Positions 7,798 to 15,982 of a stretch of 64,000 bases of DNA are shown one piece after another. The position numbers were made by a program, and so were the translations under genes. A model generated the notes under the pieces. It searched no databases. It was not told the origin of the DNA and saw only the letters and a list, made by a program, of their open reading frames with translations. Each line of letters starts with the position of its first letter. Positions within the stretch are counted from its first letter, which is position 1. Source of the stretch: Taklimakanibacter sp050246735 (lineage in GTDB: Bacteria; Pseudomonadota; Alphaproteobacteria; Rhizobiales; Aestuariivirgaceae); the NCBI GenBank assembly GCA_050246735.1, contig JBFWVM010000010.1:1-64000 (forward strand). The letters run 5' to 3'.

Positions 7798-8445
7798 TCA
7801 ATTGCGGGCGCTCACAAGGGCCGCGATCTCGGCGCGCAGCGCGGCGAAGCCCCTGCCCGACACGCTCGAGGTCAGGTGCAGCTCGGGATAGGCGGCCGGC
7901 CGCTTGCCGGCGAGGAGACGGGTCTTCTCGAGAAGCGCCGGCTCGTCGCCGCCCGCGATCTTGTCGGCCTTGGTGAGCACGAGCTGGTAGGTGACGGCGC
8001 TCTCGTCGAGCAGCGCCAGCATCTCCTCATCGGCCTTGGTGACGCCGTGGCGGCTGTCGATGAGGACGAAGACCCGGGTGAGGCCCGGCCTGCCCCTGAG
8101 ATAGGTCCTGAGCAGCCCCTGCCACTTCCTGACCTCGGTCCTGGGCGCCTTGGCATAGCCATAGCCCGGCATGTCGACGAGGGTCAGCCGGCCCCGGCCG
8201 ATGTCGAAGAAATTGAGCTCGCGGGTGCGTCCCGGCGTGTTGGAGGCGCGCGCCAGGTCCTTGTGGCCGGTGAGCGCGTTGATGAGCGAGGACTTGCCGG
8301 AGTTGGAGCGCCCGGCAAAGGCGATCTCGGTTCCCCCGACGGCCGGCAACTGCTCGATGCGGGCCACGCCCATGACGAAAGAGGCAGGCCCCGCGAAGAG
8401 AAGCCTGCCGTGCTCGAGCTGGTCAGCGGTCCACTCCGCCGTCAC
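7798..8445 (-). CDS. engB: Ribosome biogenesis GTPase EngB (YihA/YsxC)
   Basis: A 215-residue TRAFAC-class GTPase needed for large-subunit ribosome assembly. G1 is GRSNSGKS (45-52), G3 is DMPGYGYA, G4 is TKADK. I chose a GTG start at 8445, which overlaps the yidC stop in a GTGA arrangement and gives the normal family length; the reading frame stays open far upstream inside yidC, but that part is antisense-like noise. Confidence 0.95.
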   Translation of the reverse strand: MTAEWTADQLEHGRLLFAGPASFVMGVARIEQLPAVGGTEIAFAGRSNSGKSSLINALTGHKDLARASNTPGRTRELNFFDIGRGRLTLVDMPGYGYAKAPRTEVRKWQGLLRTYLRGRPGLTRVFVLIDSRHGVTKADEEMLALLDESAVTYQLVLTKADKIAGGDEPALLEKTRLLAGKRPAAYPELHLTSSVSGRGFAALRAEIAALVSARN

Positions 8446-10244
8446 CCCGTCCCCGTGCTGCTCTTGCGCTTGAGGAAGGGCAGGCTGTTGCGGACGTTGC
8501 CGAAGAAGTTCACCTCGACGCCCTGGCGCTTCATGATGTAGCGCTGCTGAAGGATGGAGAGGGAGTTGTTCCACGCCCAGTAGATCACCAGCCCGGCGGG
8601 GAAGGAGGACAGCATGAAGGTGAAGATGATCGGCATCCAGTTGAAGAGCTGCGCCTGGATCGGATCGGGCGGCGTCGGGTTGAGGCGCATCTGCAGCCAC
8701 ATGGTGACACCCATGACGATCGGCCAGACGCCGAGCATCATGTAGTGGCCGAAGACCGGCACCGTCGAGGGATCCCACGGTATGAGCCCGAACAGGTTGA
8801 AGACGGTGGTGGGATCCGGCGCCGAGAGATCCCGGATCCAGCCGAAGAACGGCGCATGGCGCATCTCGATGGTGACATAGATCACCTTGTAGAGGGCGAA
8901 GAACACCGGGATGGCGATGAGGATCGGCAGGCAGCCGGAGAGCGGCGAGACCTTCTCGCGCTTGTAGAGCGCCATCATCTCCTGCTGCTGCTTCATGCGG
9001 TCGTCGGGATGGGCCGCCTTGATCTTCTCCATCTCGGGCTGCAGCTTCTTCATCTTGCTCATCGACTCGTAGGACTTGTTCTGCAGCGGGAAGAACAGGA
9101 GCTTGACGATGACGGTGACGATGAGGATGGCGACGCCGAAATTGCCGACATAGGACTTGATGAATTCGAGCAGCCAGAACAGCGGCTTGGTGAGGAAATA
9201 GAACCAGCCCCAGTCGATCATCAGGTCGAAGCGGTCGATCTTGTACTTCTCGCCGATGGCGTTGATGTTCTGGACCACCTTGGCGCCGGCGAAGAGCCGG
9301 CCCTGATAGGAAGCGACGCCGCCGGCCGGAACGGTGATGGCGGTCTTGCCGAGATAGTCGGCCTGGTAGCTGTCGGTTCCGTTCGACGTGATGTGCTGGA
9401 AGGTCGCGGTGAGGTCGCCGGCCGGATCCGGGATGATGGCGGCGGCCCAGTATTTGTCGGTGAAGCCCATCCAGCCGCCGGTCGAGTCCTTGGTGACCTT
9501 CTTCTTGGCCTCTTCCTTCAGGTCGGAATAGTGGATCTCCTCGAGCTCGCCGTTGAGGACGCCGATCAGGCCTTCGAACAGGACATAGATGCCGGCGACC
9601 TTGGGGGTGCCCTGGCGCAGCAGGCGGGCATAGGGAAAGAGCCTGACCGGCTCGGCGCTCCTGTTGGTGACGTCCTGCCTCACGCTGAAGAGGTAGTCGT
9701 CGTCGACCGAGATGGTGCGGGCGAAGAGGAGGCCCTCGCCGTTGTCCCAGGTGAGGGTCAAGGGCTTGCCCGGCGCCAGCACGGCATCGGCGGGCGCCTG
9801 CCATTCGGTATTGAGGTCGGGCACCTTCGCCGTGCTGCCCGACGCCGCAACGAAACCCTGCTCGGCGAAGAAACCGCCGGTCGTCCCCAGCGGATTGAGG
9901 AGCGCTATTTCAGGGCTCTTGGGATCCACCGTCTCGCGGTAATGCTTGAAACGGATGTCATCGAAGCGCGCGCCGGTGAGATTGATCGTGCCGTCGATGA
10001 CGGGGGTCTCGATCCTGACGCGCTTGGCGGAAGCGATCGCCGTCTCGCGCGGGACGGTGGGCGTCTCGACGGTGCCCGGCACGGTGGCGCCCGGCTGCTC
10101 CTGCGGGTTCTTGGTCACGCCCTGGCTGGTCGTCTGTGTCTCGAGCTTCTTCTGCGCCGGCCGGGCGTAGAAATACTGCCAGCCGAAGATGATCGCCATG
10201 GAGAGGACGATCGCCAGAATGAAGTTCTTGCTGTCATGCTGCAT
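8442..10244 (-). CDS. yidC: Membrane protein insertase YidC
   Basis: A 600-residue YidC/Oxa1 insertase. An N-terminal membrane anchor (about residues 8-27, FILAIVLSMAIIFGWQYFY) is followed by the large periplasmic domain, then five core membrane segments with the MKKLQPEMEKIK coiled region and PLSGCLPILIAIPVFFALYK. It inserts membrane proteins alone or with Sec. It follows rnpA by 12 bp and is coupled to engB by a 4-bp overlap. Confidence 0.97.
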   Translation of the reverse strand: MQHDSKNFILAIVLSMAIIFGWQYFYARPAQKKLETQTTSQGVTKNPQEQPGATVPGTVETPTVPRETAIASAKRVRIETPVIDGTINLTGARFDDIRFKHYRETVDPKSPEIALLNPLGTTGGFFAEQGFVAASGSTAKVPDLNTEWQAPADAVLAPGKPLTLTWDNGEGLLFARTISVDDDYLFSVRQDVTNRSAEPVRLFPYARLLRQGTPKVAGIYVLFEGLIGVLNGELEEIHYSDLKEEAKKKVTKDSTGGWMGFTDKYWAAAIIPDPAGDLTATFQHITSNGTDSYQADYLGKTAITVPAGGVASYQGRLFAGAKVVQNINAIGEKYKIDRFDLMIDWGWFYFLTKPLFWLLEFIKSYVGNFGVAILIVTVIVKLLFFPLQNKSYESMSKMKKLQPEMEKIKAAHPDDRMKQQQEMMALYKREKVSPLSGCLPILIAIPVFFALYKVIYVTIEMRHAPFFGWIRDLSAPDPTTVFNLFGLIPWDPSTVPVFGHYMMLGVWPIVMGVTMWLQMRLNPTPPDPIQAQLFNWMPIIFTFMLSSFPAGLVIYWAWNNSLSILQQRYIMKRQGVEVNFFGNVRNSLPFLKRKSSTGTG

Positions 10245-10256
10245 GGGCAGTTCCGT

Positions 10257-10607
10257 TCACCGCTCGGACGCGTGCAGCCTGTTCAAGGCCGTCCGAATGT
10301 CATTTTGAAGGCTCGCAAACGACCGGTCGAGCCCGGAGGCCCTGCCGATCAGCACATAGTCGCGGCCCGGCTCCGCAAGCCCGGGCAAAGTCAGGCGCGC
10401 CGCCTCGCGCAGGCGCCGCTTGATGCGGTTGCGCGTCACCGCGCCCCCCAGCTTCTTCGTCACCGTGAAGCCCAGCCGCGCCGGCTTCCCGTCCTTGCGG
10501 TCGCGCATCTGCACGACGACGCCCTTCGCGGCAAAGGACCGCGCCTGCGCCGCGGCCAGGAAATCCCGCCGCTTCAGGAGGCGATCGATCGTCGCAACGG
10601 GGCTCAA
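10257..10607 (-). CDS. rnpA: Ribonuclease P protein component
   Basis: A roughly 116-residue basic protein that assists the RNase P RNA in maturing tRNA 5' ends. The RNR signature is TRNRIKRRLREA. No ATG fits. A TTG at 10607 (MSPVATIDRLLKRRDFL) has a GGGGG stretch just upstream and starts 13 bp after the rpmH stop, so I chose it; the longer open frame would overlap rpmH in another frame, which is unlikely. Confidence 0.9.
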   Translation of the reverse strand: MSPVATIDRLLKRRDFLAAAQARSFAAKGVVVQMRDRKDGKPARLGFTVTKKLGGAVTRNRIKRRLREAARLTLPGLAEPGRDYVLIGRASGLDRSFASLQNDIRTALNRLHASER

Positions 10608-10620
10608 TGCCCCCGCCCGC

Positions 10621-10755
10621 TTAAGCGGACAGCCGCTTGCGGCCCTGCGACCGGCGGCGCGCAATCACCTTGCGGCCCCCCTTGGTCGCCATGCGGGCGC
10701 GAAAGCCATGACGGCGCTTGCGGACAAGCTTGGAGGGTTGAAAAGTGCGCTTCAC
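10621..10755 (-). CDS. rpmH: 50S ribosomal protein L34
   Basis: The 44-residue L34, with KRTFQPSKLVRKRRHGFRAR at the N-terminus and RSQGRKRLSA at the end. The start is GTG at 10755; translation from an upstream ATG would add 30 non-conserved residues. It is the first gene of the rpmH-rnpA-yidC-engB run. In many bacteria it lies near the replication origin; no origin features are visible here. Confidence 0.96.
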   Translation of the reverse strand: MKRTFQPSKLVRKRRHGFRARMATKGGRKVIARRRSQGRKRLSA

Positions 10756-10865
10756 AGTCGTTCTCCGTCGTAAGCCCTCCTTTTCCGGCGCTCGATCCAT
10801 CGGCCGGGCGGCCGGCCCGGAGAGCACCCCAGAGAGCAATGTCACTCGCTTCAGGAATGGCGCGG

Positions 10866-10895
10866 CATATATGGTGAAAAGGCGAGCGAAGTCAA
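10866..10895 (-). promoter_or_regulatory. Likely sigma-70-type promoter of rpmH-rnpA-yidC
   Basis: On the minus strand TTGACT (10895-10890) is separated by 18 bp from TATATG (10871-10866). This is the best -35/-10 match in the intergenic region and would give a leader of about 100 nt before the rpmH GTG. Confidence 0.55.
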
Positions 10896-11010
10896 CTTTG
10901 CAGGCAGGTTGCGCGGACCGTCACATCCTCATTTTCCTAAATGTAGCAATTCATCCCTTTGCCGGCTCCGCTTTGTCGCAAGGCCGCCGCGGTGTTAGGG
11001 TGCGGCCCGC

Positions 11011-12498
11011 ATGACGGACAAAGCCACCAAGCCGGCCACCAGCGCAAGCCTCCTGCGGGGGCTTTCGGGCAAGCTTTTGCTGCTCACGGTCCTCTTCGTG
11101 ATGCTGGGCGAGATCATGATCTTCCTGCCCTCGATCGCCAATTTCCGCCTCAACTGGCTGAAGAACCGGGTGGCCCAGGCCGAGATCGCCGCGCTCGCCG
11201 TCGAGGCCGCCCCCGACCAGATGCTTTCCGAAGACCTCAAGACAGAGCTGCTCGCCGGTGCCGGCGTACTCGTCGTCTCGCTCAAGAAGGGCGATTCGCG
11301 CCAGCTCATCCTGCGCAGCGACAGCTACGACATGATCGACGAGAGCTTCGACCTGCGCGAGAGCCGCACCGTTCCCGCCATCTTCGACGCCTTCACCGCG
11401 CTCGTCGCCGGCAACGGCCGGGTCATCGGCGTCACCGACGTGCCGCCCAACAGCTCGGGCGAGATCATCGACGTGGCGCTCGAGGAGGCGCCGCTGCGCG
11501 CGGCGATGCTGCGCTACGCGCTCAACATCTTCCTCCTGTCGCTGTTCCTCTCGGCGCTGGTCGCCGGCCTCGTCTTCCTCGCCCTCAACCAGGTGCTGGT
11601 CAAGCCGATGCGCCGGCTGTCCGGCAACATGCAGGCCTTCGGGGCGGCGCCCGAGAACCCCGAGCGCATCATCGCGCCCTCCGGGCGTCAGGACGAGATC
11701 GGCATCGCCGAACGCGAATTGCGCGCCATGCAGATGGAGCTCTCCTCGCTCCTCGCCCAGAAGAGCCATCTCGCGGCGCTGGGACTGGCGGTCAGCAAGG
11801 TGAGCCACGACCTGCGCAACATGCTGTCCTCGGCGCATCTCATCTCCGACCGCCTGTCGATGGTGAACGACCCGACGGTGCAGAAATTCGCGCCCAAGCT
11901 CATCGCCTCGCTCGACCGGGCCATCACGCTCTGCGTGCAGACGCTCAAATACGGCCGCGCCGAGGAGGCGCAGCCCCGGCGCGACAAGTTCATCCTGACG
12001 CTCCTCGTCGACGAGGTGATCGAGAGCATCGCGGTCGAGGCCTCGAGCCGGACCGTGCTCTACAACAACGTGCCGCAGAATCTCTCGGTCGACGCCGACC
12101 GCGACCAGCTCTTCCGCATCCTGACCAACCTGGTGCGCAACGCCGCCGAGGCGATCGGGCAGCGCGAGAGCGAGGGCCTCGAGCTCAAGGAAGGTGCCAT
12201 CACGCTGAAGGCCTGGCGCGAGGGCACCGTGGTCACGGTGAGCGTCACCGACAACGGGCCGGGGATCCCCGAACGCCTGCACGGAAAGCTGTTCGAGGCG
12301 TTCCAGAGCGCCGCCAAGCCCGGCGGCACCGGCCTCGGCCTGACCATCGCGGCCGACCTGGTGCGCGCCCATGGCGGGCAGCTGTGGCTCTCCGCCACCG
12401 GGTCCGAAGGCACCTGCTTCATGATGACGCTGCCCGACCGGGTCAGCGAGCTGCGCACCGGCAGGCGCGGGGCGAGGAGATCGGCGCTCGATGGCTGA
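11011..12498 (+). CDS. Orphan sensor histidine kinase
   Basis: A 495-residue membrane histidine kinase. TM1 is about residues 21-40, a periplasmic sensor region runs about 41-170, TM2 about 171-192, then a HAMP-like linker. The H-box has H266 in VSKVSHDLRNML, the N-box is NLVRNAAEAI, and the G boxes are DNGPGIP and GGTGLGLTIA. It should autophosphorylate and signal to a response regulator, but none is encoded nearby. The C-terminus overlaps the next gene by 8 bp. The ligand is unknown. Confidence 0.9.
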   Translation: MTDKATKPATSASLLRGLSGKLLLLTVLFVMLGEIMIFLPSIANFRLNWLKNRVAQAEIAALAVEAAPDQMLSEDLKTELLAGAGVLVVSLKKGDSRQLILRSDSYDMIDESFDLRESRTVPAIFDAFTALVAGNGRVIGVTDVPPNSSGEIIDVALEEAPLRAAMLRYALNIFLLSLFLSALVAGLVFLALNQVLVKPMRRLSGNMQAFGAAPENPERIIAPSGRQDEIGIAERELRAMQMELSSLLAQKSHLAALGLAVSKVSHDLRNMLSSAHLISDRLSMVNDPTVQKFAPKLIASLDRAITLCVQTLKYGRAEEAQPRRDKFILTLLVDEVIESIAVEASSRTVLYNNVPQNLSVDADRDQLFRILTNLVRNAAEAIGQRESEGLELKEGAITLKAWREGTVVTVSVTDNGPGIPERLHGKLFEAFQSAAKPGGTGLGLTIAADLVRAHGGQLWLSATGSEGTCFMMTLPDRVSELRTGRRGARRSALDG

Positions 12499-13519
12499 TG
12501 CCGGCACGGTGGCACCCGGCCCGCGCAACCTCATCAGCGACGTCGAGGGCATCACGGTCGGCAATGCCGAGAACTGGCTGGCGCTCACCGGCGCCACCGT
12601 CGTCCTGCCGGAGCGGCCGGCGGTGGCGGCGGTCGAGATCGGCGGCGGCGCGCCCGGCAGCCGCGAGACGGCGGTGCTGGAGCCCGCCAACCTGGTCGAG
12701 CATGTGCATGCGGTGGTGCTGTCGGGCGGCTCGGTGTTCGGCCTCGACGCCGCGTCGAGCGTCGTCATCGACCTCGCGCGGCGCGGCGTCGGCTTCACCT
12801 TCGGCGCGCAGCCGGTGCCCTGCCCGGTGGTGCCTTCGGCCATCCTGTTCGACATTATGAACGGTGGGGCCAAATGGCCGGACGACACCCCGCCCTATCG
12901 CGATCTGGGCGCGGCGGCGCTCAAGGCGGCGCGGCACGATTTCGAGATCGGCAACCGCGGGGCGGGCCTCGGCGCAATCGCCGGGCGCCTCAAGGGCGGG
13001 CTCGGCAGCGCCTCGGCGCGCTGGCAGGGCTTCACCCTGGGCGCCATCGTCGCGGTCAATTCGGTCGGCTCCTGCGTCATCCCCGGCACCACGCGGCTGT
13101 GGGCGCAGGATTTCGCGCTGGGCGACGAGATGGGTCCGGCCCGGCCGCGCGACGGCGCCCTGCCCGCCGCGCCGCCGCTCGCCGGCGGCAAGTTCGATCC
13201 CGGGCCGCAGCAGAACACGACGATCGCGGTGGTGGCGACCGATGCGGCGCTGTCGCGCATCGAGGCGAAGCGGCTGGCGATCATGGCGCGCGACGGCCTG
13301 GCGCGCGCCATCCGTCCGGCGCACACGCCCTTCGACGGCGACACGATCTTCGCGCTGGCGACCGCCGGGAAGCCGCTGCCCGCCGGGCAGCGGCCGCTGA
13401 CGCTGGCGGCGCTCGGCAGCGTCGCCGCCGACACGCTGGCGCGCGCCATCGGCCGGGCCTTGTGGACGGCCGAGAGCGCCGGAGGGGTCCTCGGCTATCG
13501 CGAGACCTTCAGGCTCTGA
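12491..13519 (+). CDS. P1 family peptidase (DmpA/NylC-like, family S58)
   Basis: A 342-residue Ntn-like hydrolase of the DmpA/BapA/NylC family. These proenzymes cleave themselves to expose an N-terminal Ser or Thr nucleophile. Here the likely cleavage site is N242-T243 in QNTTIAVVATD, the Asn-Thr type known from nylon-oligomer hydrolase NylC, whereas DmpA uses Ser. The glycine-rich VLSGGSVFGLDAA (76-88) and GSCVIPGTTRLWAQ are family motifs. Likely activities are L-aminopeptidase, beta-peptidase or amidase. It overlaps the histidine kinase gene by 8 bp, so the two are probably co-expressed. Confidence 0.88.
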   Translation: MADAGTVAPGPRNLISDVEGITVGNAENWLALTGATVVLPERPAVAAVEIGGGAPGSRETAVLEPANLVEHVHAVVLSGGSVFGLDAASSVVIDLARRGVGFTFGAQPVPCPVVPSAILFDIMNGGAKWPDDTPPYRDLGAAALKAARHDFEIGNRGAGLGAIAGRLKGGLGSASARWQGFTLGAIVAVNSVGSCVIPGTTRLWAQDFALGDEMGPARPRDGALPAAPPLAGGKFDPGPQQNTTIAVVATDAALSRIEAKRLAIMARDGLARAIRPAHTPFDGDTIFALATAGKPLPAGQRPLTLAALGSVAADTLARAIGRALWTAESAGGVLGYRETFRL

Positions 13520-13576
13520 CGCGTGCCGGCCGGAACCCCGGTCGCAAACGGCCGGACACGGGCGGAAACCGCGGGG

Positions 13577-13604
13577 TTGCCTTTAGGGGGAAGGCGTATT
13601 ACAG
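13577..13604 (+). promoter_or_regulatory. Possible promoter of the tRNA-Arg gene
   Basis: TTGCCT at 13577-13582 and TTACAG at 13599-13604 are spaced by 16 bp, placing a start about 35 nt before the mature tRNA. The match to consensus is moderate. Confidence 0.35.
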
Positions 13605-13645
13605 ACTGCGCCCGCGGGCGGCCTGCCGCCCCCTTATCCCAATGC

Positions 13646-13722
13646 GCGCCCGTAGCTCAGCTGGATAGAGCACCAGACTACGAATCTGGGGGTCAGAGGT
13701 TCGAATCCTTTCGGGCGCGCCA
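13646..13722 (+). tRNA. tRNA-Arg (anticodon ACG)
   Basis: A complete 77-nt cloverleaf. The acceptor stem GCGCCCG pairs with CGGGCGC, the D-loop is GCTCAGCTGGATAGAGC, the anticodon loop is CTACGAA with anticodon ACG, the T-loop is GGTTCGAATCC, and the gene encodes its own CCA. The stop codon of the converging recombinase gene starts at the next base, so this tRNA marks the left edge of an accessory region. Confidence 0.97.
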
Positions 13723-15324
13723 TTACACAACTCCGGCCGGAGCTGCCCCATCGCCCATCACAAGGCGCTCAAGAACGGTCCTGCGTCCGTGTATGCGGAT
13801 TTCCGCATCGTCAACTTCGACCTGATCGACGAGCGAACGGATATAGGCGCGGCGGAACGGCGTCTCTCCCGTCAGCACGTTCGAGCGCATCGCTTGGACA
13901 AACGTGTCGATCTTGTCGTGCGTCACCCGCGCCTGCGGACTGACCTCAGCCACCGCGCGGTCGAAGGCGACCTGCGCAATGTCGCGTTCGGTCTTCACCG
14001 CTTCGATTCGCCCTTTCAGAGTGGCATCGGAAGGATCGGCGATCCCGTTCTCAATGGCGGCATAGAGCCTGCCGAGCCGCGCTTCCGCGTCGGTCACTTT
14101 TGACCGCAGCGCGGTCAAGCGGCTTGCGTGATCCTGATCTCGCGCCGACTGCCGCTCCATGAGTCCGATAAGAAGCTTGCCGACTCGCTCCGGCGTAAGA
14201 AGCTGATCGGCGAGACGCTCCGTCACAAGCCGGTCGAGCTTGTCCATCGGAATGGAGCGGCCCTTGCAGGCTGTCTTTCCCTTCTGCGCGCAAGTGGCGC
14301 AGGTGTAATAGCGATACCGCCCTGACTTGCCGGTTCGCAGCGTCATGCCGCCGCCACAGCTCGCGCATGTGGCAATACCGGTAAGCAGGATCGGGCCGGT
14401 GACCACGCGCGGTGGCGTCACCTTCGGGTTTTTCGCCTTGAGCATCGCCTGCACGGCGTCGAAGGTTGTGGCGTCGATGATCCGATCGACCGGAACGACG
14501 ATCTGATCGGACTCGGGCTTGGCTTCCTTCGTCTTCCAGACGCGGCGGTTGAAGCGATACTCGCCCTTGTAAGTCGCGCTGGTGATGATCTGGTGCAAGG
14601 GACCAATGCCCCATCTTGCGCCAACACGGGTCCGGTAGCCGTGATCGTTCAGCCATGTCGCCACAGCCTTGACGCCCATGGGGCCGGAGGTGCCGTCGCC
14701 TTCGCGAAAGGGTTTGAACATGAGCCGCACGACCTCGGCTTCAACGGGGTCGATCGCGAGCCGCTTCTTGGTTTTCGCCCCACGCTGTTCTGCTGCGACC
14801 ACCGCATAGCCGTAGGGTGCTTTCGATCCGTTCCAGAAGCCCTGGCGCGCGTTCTCCTGCATCGCCCGCAGGACATGCTTCGCGTTCTCCTTCGATTGGC
14901 ATTCATCGAAGAGCGCAAAGACCTGCCGCACCATGACGCTCATGGGATCGTCGCCCAAATCCTGCGTGATGCTGACGAGCTTCACGCCAGCCTTGCGAAG
15001 GCGGCGAACGTGATATTCGAGCGCGAAGTGGTCACGCGCAAAACGGCTGAATGAATGGACGACGACGACATCGAACGGCGAGCCGTCCTCAGTTGCCATA
15101 TCAAGCAGGCGCTGCAATTCGGGGCGCTTGTCGTCAGTGCCGGAAAGTCCGGCATCGACAAACTCAATAGCGACCTCCCACCCACGCGCCGCGCAGAACG
15201 CGCGCGCCTGCCGCCGCTGATCGGGAATAGACAGGTCAGATTCCGATTGTCTGCCTGTCGAAACGCGCAGATAGAGCGCGGCGCGCTTGCCGCTCTCGGT
15301 CTCGGCTGTAACAGGAAAAGACAT
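13723..15324 (-). CDS. Large serine recombinase (site-specific integrase)
   Basis: A 533-residue large serine recombinase. The N-terminal resolvase domain carries the catalytic serine in YLRVSTGRQSE (S22 from the ATG at 15324) and HSFSRFARD. Next come the recombinase domain (NGSKAPYGYAVV), a zinc ribbon (TCASCGGGM and CATCAQKGKTAC) and a coiled-coil region (about DHASRLTALRSKVTDAEAR). These enzymes integrate and excise phages and islands at att sites. Its stop codon touches the tRNA-Arg 3' end, pointing to that tRNA as the integration site. A TTG at 15345 is an alternative start. Confidence 0.93.
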   Translation of the reverse strand: MSFPVTAETESGKRAALYLRVSTGRQSESDLSIPDQRRQARAFCAARGWEVAIEFVDAGLSGTDDKRPELQRLLDMATEDGSPFDVVVVHSFSRFARDHFALEYHVRRLRKAGVKLVSITQDLGDDPMSVMVRQVFALFDECQSKENAKHVLRAMQENARQGFWNGSKAPYGYAVVAAEQRGAKTKKRLAIDPVEAEVVRLMFKPFREGDGTSGPMGVKAVATWLNDHGYRTRVGARWGIGPLHQIITSATYKGEYRFNRRVWKTKEAKPESDQIVVPVDRIIDATTFDAVQAMLKAKNPKVTPPRVVTGPILLTGIATCASCGGGMTLRTGKSGRYRYYTCATCAQKGKTACKGRSIPMDKLDRLVTERLADQLLTPERVGKLLIGLMERQSARDQDHASRLTALRSKVTDAEARLGRLYAAIENGIADPSDATLKGRIEAVKTERDIAQVAFDRAVAEVSPQARVTHDKIDTFVQAMRSNVLTGETPFRRAYIRSLVDQVEVDDAEIRIHGRRTVLERLVMGDGAAPAGVV

Positions 15325-15478
15325 GGCTAGCGCCCCCGGATTCAACCTCGCCGCAATCGTGCAGGGCTTTGCTGTCGGTTCTCCGCGGCCCGCTCAGAGA
15401 TTACTGTGCCGTGAAGCTATGATGGTGGCCATGGATTGGTCATTCGGGGGCAGCCCCCGGAAAAGCTTGCGATTTGGA

Positions 15479-15969
15479 CTAAATTAATTGTTCCGCCGCT
15501 TGCAGGGCGGCGGTCGCATCGATGACGCGCGGCAATTCCCACACGGAATCACGGAGCATGAATTTCCACGCCTTAACGCTATCGGCATAGGAGGTGCGGG
15601 GCTCGACGACCTCATAGGGAATGATCGCGCCGCGCAGCACGGGAAGCGGTCGTCGAGCAGGACGGCGGCGAGGCGGTCGAAAGGGCGCTCGGGCAAACGC
15701 CGGATAAAGCCGAGCTGGCGCGAGCCGCGCGGTGTGCCGAGGCGGCGACATTTGATCTGGTGGCGCAGCCCTTCACCATCGACCGCGTCGGCGTCCGCCG
15801 AGGAATTGATGTTGAGCGTCCAGCCGAAGGCGCGAGAGAATAGTAGCTCGCCATAGTCGCCGGTCGGGTTGTTCGCGCTGCGCACCACGTCGCGGCGGCG
15901 CAGCTCCGCGAGCAGGTCCACATGCAGCTCAAACAGGGCCGGAATGGATATGGTCGTAAGGTCGATCAT
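15479..15969 (-). pseudogene. DUF6998-like protein, disrupted by a single frameshift
   Basis: Two adjacent frames together give one normal protein of about 163 residues. The first starts at 15969 (MIDLTTISIPALFELHVD) and runs through RSANNPTGDYGELLFSRAFGW, RHQIKCRRL and FDRLAAVLLDDRF. The second continues VLRGAIIPYEVVEPRTSYAD and WKFMLRDSVWELP. The join near 15640 needs one base more than is present in a short C run. The layout matches DUF6998 proteins as I recall them. It follows hipA by 13 bp. The break could be a real mutation or a sequencing error. Confidence 0.7.
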
Positions 15970-15982
15970 GGGCACTGCGCCG

